From: Acidobacteriota bacterium
GTDB taxonomy: Bacteria > Acidobacteriota > Terriglobia > Terriglobales > Acidobacteriaceae
Direction of reading: 5' to 3'
NCBI GenBank assembly: GCA_021798655.1
Contig: JAJZFE010000419.1
Location: 1 to 6,857 of the forward strand
DNA: 6,857 nucleotides
A program made the translations under genes and the position numbers. This document shows positions 4,494 to 6,857 of this stretch, piece after piece (position 1 is the stretch's first letter; each line of letters opens with the position of its first letter). The notes beneath the pieces were generated by a model. It was not told where the DNA came from, did not search any database, and saw only the letters and a list, made by a program, of their open reading frames with translations.

Positions 4494-6425
4494 ATGCTCC
4501 CTGGCCTCAAGCGCGTGTACTCCGGCCTGGCGATCGCTGCCATTGCCTCGGCCGCGGTGTTGTTTCTCAGCCGATTTCCGTCATTTCAGGACATCGGAAA
4601 CCTGACCTATGACTTTACCGTTGATCACGGCGGCCTCAGTGCCCCGTCGCCGGATATTCTCTTTGTCGACTTCGACGAGCCGACGTTTGCGCAGATTCGC
4701 CAGTATCCGATTCCACGCAGCTACATTGCAGAAGCCATCGCCCGCATCGCCGCAGGTCGTCCACGCGTGATCGGCGTCGATGTCTTCCTCTCCGAACCGC
4801 GCACGGCGGAGGAAGACAAGCACATGCAGGACGTGCTGACGCAGGCCGGCAACGTGATCCTGGCCAGCCAGGCCGCGAACGGCGCTCTACCTGCGGTGCG
4901 ACCCTTGCCGCTCTTCTGCGAGCCCGAAGACGCTGCGGCGGACTCCGGCTACTGCGTCGAAGGCAAGCCCGGAGCGCTGGGCTACGCACTGGTCGATATG
5001 CCGATCGAGCCGGACGGTTTTGTGCGCGACTTCAACCTCTTCACCGCAGGCTCGCCGCCGTCGGTAAGCTTTCCGCTGTTCCTGGCGCAGCAGTACACAG
5101 GCAAGACGATCAAGCCGAAGAATGCGACGAGTGTCAGCTTCCTCGGCCACGATGTGCCGTACCGATCGCGCGAGCTGGCGACATCACTGATCGGCGCGTG
5201 GGGCGCGCATCCTGCCACGCATGTCACGGCGTGGGACTTGCTGCAGGGCAGAGTCTCGTCGCAGGTCTTTGCCGACAAGCTGGTGCTGGTCGGCCAGAGC
5301 AGCGATGCGGCGCGCGATACCTTCCTCACGCCACTCTTTCGCGTGGCGGACAGGAACGGCGTGCGCGAGCGCATGGGCGGAACGGACATCCTTGCAGGCG
5401 CGATCCGCTCGCTGCTGGAGGGCCGCACTGCGCGGCCTGCGCGGCCCTGGTTGCAGTGGCTGTTCGTAGCGGTCGCAGCGATGGCTGCGGCGTACTTTCT
5501 GCTCTTCTACGAGCTGGGTCACGGCGTCGCGCGGCTGTTGGCGTTGATGCTGGTCTGCGCGCTGACACCGATTCTGCTCTACGCGCGCTGGCGGTTCTGG
5601 CTGCCGTTCTTTCCGCCCGAGCTGGCGATGCTGTTCACGCTGCCGCTCGCATTGGGCCTGCAGTTTGCAGAGGAGAAGCTGGCCTCGCGGGAGGCCGCTG
5701 CCCAGCGCGAGCAGCTCATGGGACTCTTTGCCAGCTACGTCGATCCGGCGGTTGCCGAGACCATCTGGAAGCGGCGCAACGAGCTCTCGCTCGGCGGCGA
5801 GGAGCACGTTGCGACCGTGATGTTCACCGACATCCGCGGCTTCACGGCGCTCAGTGCGAACCAGCCGCCAGCGACGGTGCTGCGCTGGCTCAATCGCTAC
5901 CTCACCGCAATGGACGAGGTGATCCGCGCACACGGCGGCTTCCTGAACAAGTTCATCGGTGATGGCCTGATGATCATCTTCGGCCTGCCGTTGAGCGCGG
6001 GCAGCGCGCAGCAGGATGCCGTCCGCGCGCTGCAGGCGGCGCTGGCGATGCTGGAGCGCGTCGAACAGCTCAATGCAGATCGCAGCGATCCATCGATGCC
6101 GCAGCTGCGGATCGGCGTTGGAGTTCATTCCGGCGCGCTGATGGCTGGCAGCATCGGCTCGGCATCGCGGCAGGAGTACTCTGTGATCGGCGAGACGGTG
6201 AACCTGGCCTCGCGCCTGGAGAGCTTGAATAAAACCTTCAAGACGGAGATACTTCTCAGCGCGGCGACGCGCGAGGTTGTGGGCGACGGCTTTGCGGGGA
6301 TCGAGCCTCTCGGGTTGGCCAAGGTTGCCGGCCTGGAGGAACAGGTCGCCGTGTACACGTTACGGGCCGCTGCTGTCGGCACGGGAAAACCCGCAGTGGC
6401 AGCGCCGCAGATGGCTGCGCTCTGA
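4494..6425 (+). CDS. CHASE2-domain class III adenylate/guanylate cyclase
   Basis: This 643-residue inner-membrane enzyme makes a cyclic nucleotide from NTP, probably cAMP from ATP. A first membrane segment (about 9-26) is followed by a periplasmic CHASE2 sensor domain (about 28-315), with the family's IxVDVFLSE- and LVLVGQSS-type strands. Three more membrane segments (about 320-338, 346-363, 371-390) lead to a charged helical linker and the cyclase domain (about 435-620). All catalytic positions are present. Asp446 (FTDIRGF) and Asp490 (FIGDG) bind metal, and Lys486 contacts the purine. Ser563 (EYSVIG) is the second purine-contact position, and Asn570 and Arg574 (VNLASRLE) stabilise the transition state. 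Ser at 563, where mammalian-type enzymes have Asp, points to class IIIb. There is no HAMP domain. No Shine-Dalgarno precedes ATG 4494. The next gene follows after 17 nt, so the two are probably co-transcribed. Confidence 0.95.
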   Translation: MLPGLKRVYSGLAIAAIASAAVLFLSRFPSFQDIGNLTYDFTVDHGGLSAPSPDILFVDFDEPTFAQIRQYPIPRSYIAEAIARIAAGRPRVIGVDVFLSEPRTAEEDKHMQDVLTQAGNVILASQAANGALPAVRPLPLFCEPEDAAADSGYCVEGKPGALGYALVDMPIEPDGFVRDFNLFTAGSPPSVSFPLFLAQQYTGKTIKPKNATSVSFLGHDVPYRSRELATSLIGAWGAHPATHVTAWDLLQGRVSSQVFADKLVLVGQSSDAARDTFLTPLFRVADRNGVRERMGGTDILAGAIRSLLEGRTARPARPWLQWLFVAVAAMAAAYFLLFYELGHGVARLLALMLVCALTPILLYARWRFWLPFFPPELAMLFTLPLALGLQFAEEKLASREAAAQREQLMGLFASYVDPAVAETIWKRRNELSLGGEEHVATVMFTDIRGFTALSANQPPATVLRWLNRYLTAMDEVIRAHGGFLNKFIGDGLMIIFGLPLSAGSAQQDAVRALQAALAMLERVEQLNADRSDPSMPQLRIGVGVHSGALMAGSIGSASRQEYSVIGETVNLASRLESLNKTFKTEILLSAATREVVGDGFAGIEPLGLAKVAGLEEQVAVYTLRAAAVGTGKPAVAAPQMAAL

Positions 6426-6433
6426 GAGACACT

Positions 6434-6437
6434 GGAG
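6434..6437 (+). promoter_or_regulatory. Ribosome-binding site of the exported protein gene
   Basis: GGAG lies five bases before ATG 6443, within the 17-nt gap after the cyclase stop codon. It supports ATG 6443 over the in-frame ATG three codons later, and supports translation from a shared mRNA. Confidence 0.65.
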
Positions 6438-6442
6438 AGACC

Positions 6443-6857
6443 ATGAAGACCATGAACCGACTCGCACTCCCTGCCGCGCTGCTGCTCGCGGTCGCTCTGA
6501 CATCTTTGCCCGAGGCTGCACCTGGTCAGCAGAGCAAGCCGCAGACGCCGGCGGCTCCGACGCGCGTCCGTGCGCGGCTGGACGGCTTCGACCTCTCGCC
6601 CAAGGCGGGCAAGAGCGCCAACCAGATCGGCGGAGCCTCGCGCGACATCGGTACGCCGCGGCTGTATGCGCCTGCACTCGGCAAGGCGTACTCGCTGACG
6701 CCTACGTTCCACTGGGGCACGGCCGATGGCACCTCCAAAGTCACGTTCCGGCTGACGACCATCAATGGCGTAACGCTGTATGAGGCTGCATCGACGGACT
6801 CGCACCTGACCTATCCCAAGGACGCACCGACGCTGGTGCCGGGAACGACGTATCGCT
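6443..6857 (+). CDS. Exported protein, possibly DUF928-like (N-terminal 138 residues; 3' end outside window)
   Basis: The frame is open from ATG 6443 to the window edge. Residues 1-28 form a signal peptide: Lys2 and Arg6, a hydrophobic core at 7-19, and possible cleavage around 26-28. A Pro/Gln/Thr-rich linker follows to about residue 40. The visible folded part begins near 43 and looks like a beta-sandwich. It has a GGASRD turn (63-68), PRLYAPALGKAYSLTPTFHW (72-91), FRLTTINGVTLYEA-type strands, and finally LVPGTTYR. This order (Gly-Arg turn, 'TPTFHW' strand, 'GTTYRW'-type end) reminds me of DUF928 proteins, but I recognise it only loosely; an Ig- or FN3-like domain is an alternative. It lies 17 nt behind the cyclase, so it is likely in the same operon. 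It may act in the periplasm with the CHASE2 domain. That role is inferred from position only. Confidence 0.8.
   Translation, partial: MKTMNRLALPAALLLAVALTSLPEAAPGQQSKPQTPAAPTRVRARLDGFDLSPKAGKSANQIGGASRDIGTPRLYAPALGKAYSLTPTFHWGTADGTSKVTFRLTTINGVTLYEAASTDSHLTYPKDAPTLVPGTTYR

Noticed and set aside
5184..6128. 314-codon minus-strand open frame opposite the cyclase
   Set aside because: Antisense shadow of a gene with a complete catalytic motif set; composition is Gln/Arg-rich.

Overview
GC-rich bacterial DNA, most likely from an Acidobacteriota species (Terriglobia-type). That assignment is by recognition only. It rests on a small CxxC protein of a type I associate with this phylum, a CHASE2-type cyclase, a large TonB-dependent receptor and a two-domain HbpS-like lipoprotein. 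No rRNA, tRNA, CRISPR array, insertion sequence or phage gene is visible.

Layout. (1) Positions 1-1878, minus strand: the first 626 codons of a TonB-dependent outer-membrane receptor. It has an excellent ribosome-binding site and is cut by the left window edge. Its N-terminus carries four copies of an 18-nt tandem repeat ahead of the signal peptide. (2) Positions 1879-2274: a 396-nt divergent intergenic region. On the receptor strand it contains an 80-nt sequence (1930-2009) able to form a long imperfect hairpin, and further upstream an 8-bp dyad. (3) Positions 2275-2583, plus strand: a 102-residue single-CxxC protein, probably translated from a leaderless mRNA. (4) Positions 2584-2852: a convergent intergenic region with a probable bidirectional terminator, several other inverted repeats and a run of ten C. 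(5) Positions 2853-4436, minus strand: a secreted lipoprotein with two GlcG/HbpS-like domains. (6) Positions 4494-6425, plus strand: a membrane-bound CHASE2-class III adenylate/guanylate cyclase, divergent from the lipoprotein across only 57 bp. (7) Positions 6443 to the right edge, plus strand: the first 138 codons of an exported protein, 17 nt behind the cyclase and probably in the same operon.

How the genes may work together. The right half looks like an envelope-sensing unit: a periplasmic CHASE2 sensor driving a cytoplasmic cyclase, an exported partner encoded just behind it, and a divergent lipoprotein of a cofactor-binding fold. A functional link among these is inference from gene order. 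The receptor at the left is an uptake gene, apparently with its own structured leader, and nothing ties it directly to the cyclase unit. No complete novel system is proven here. The best leads are the receptor's N-terminal repeat, its structured leader, and the lipoprotein/cyclase/exported-protein cluster.
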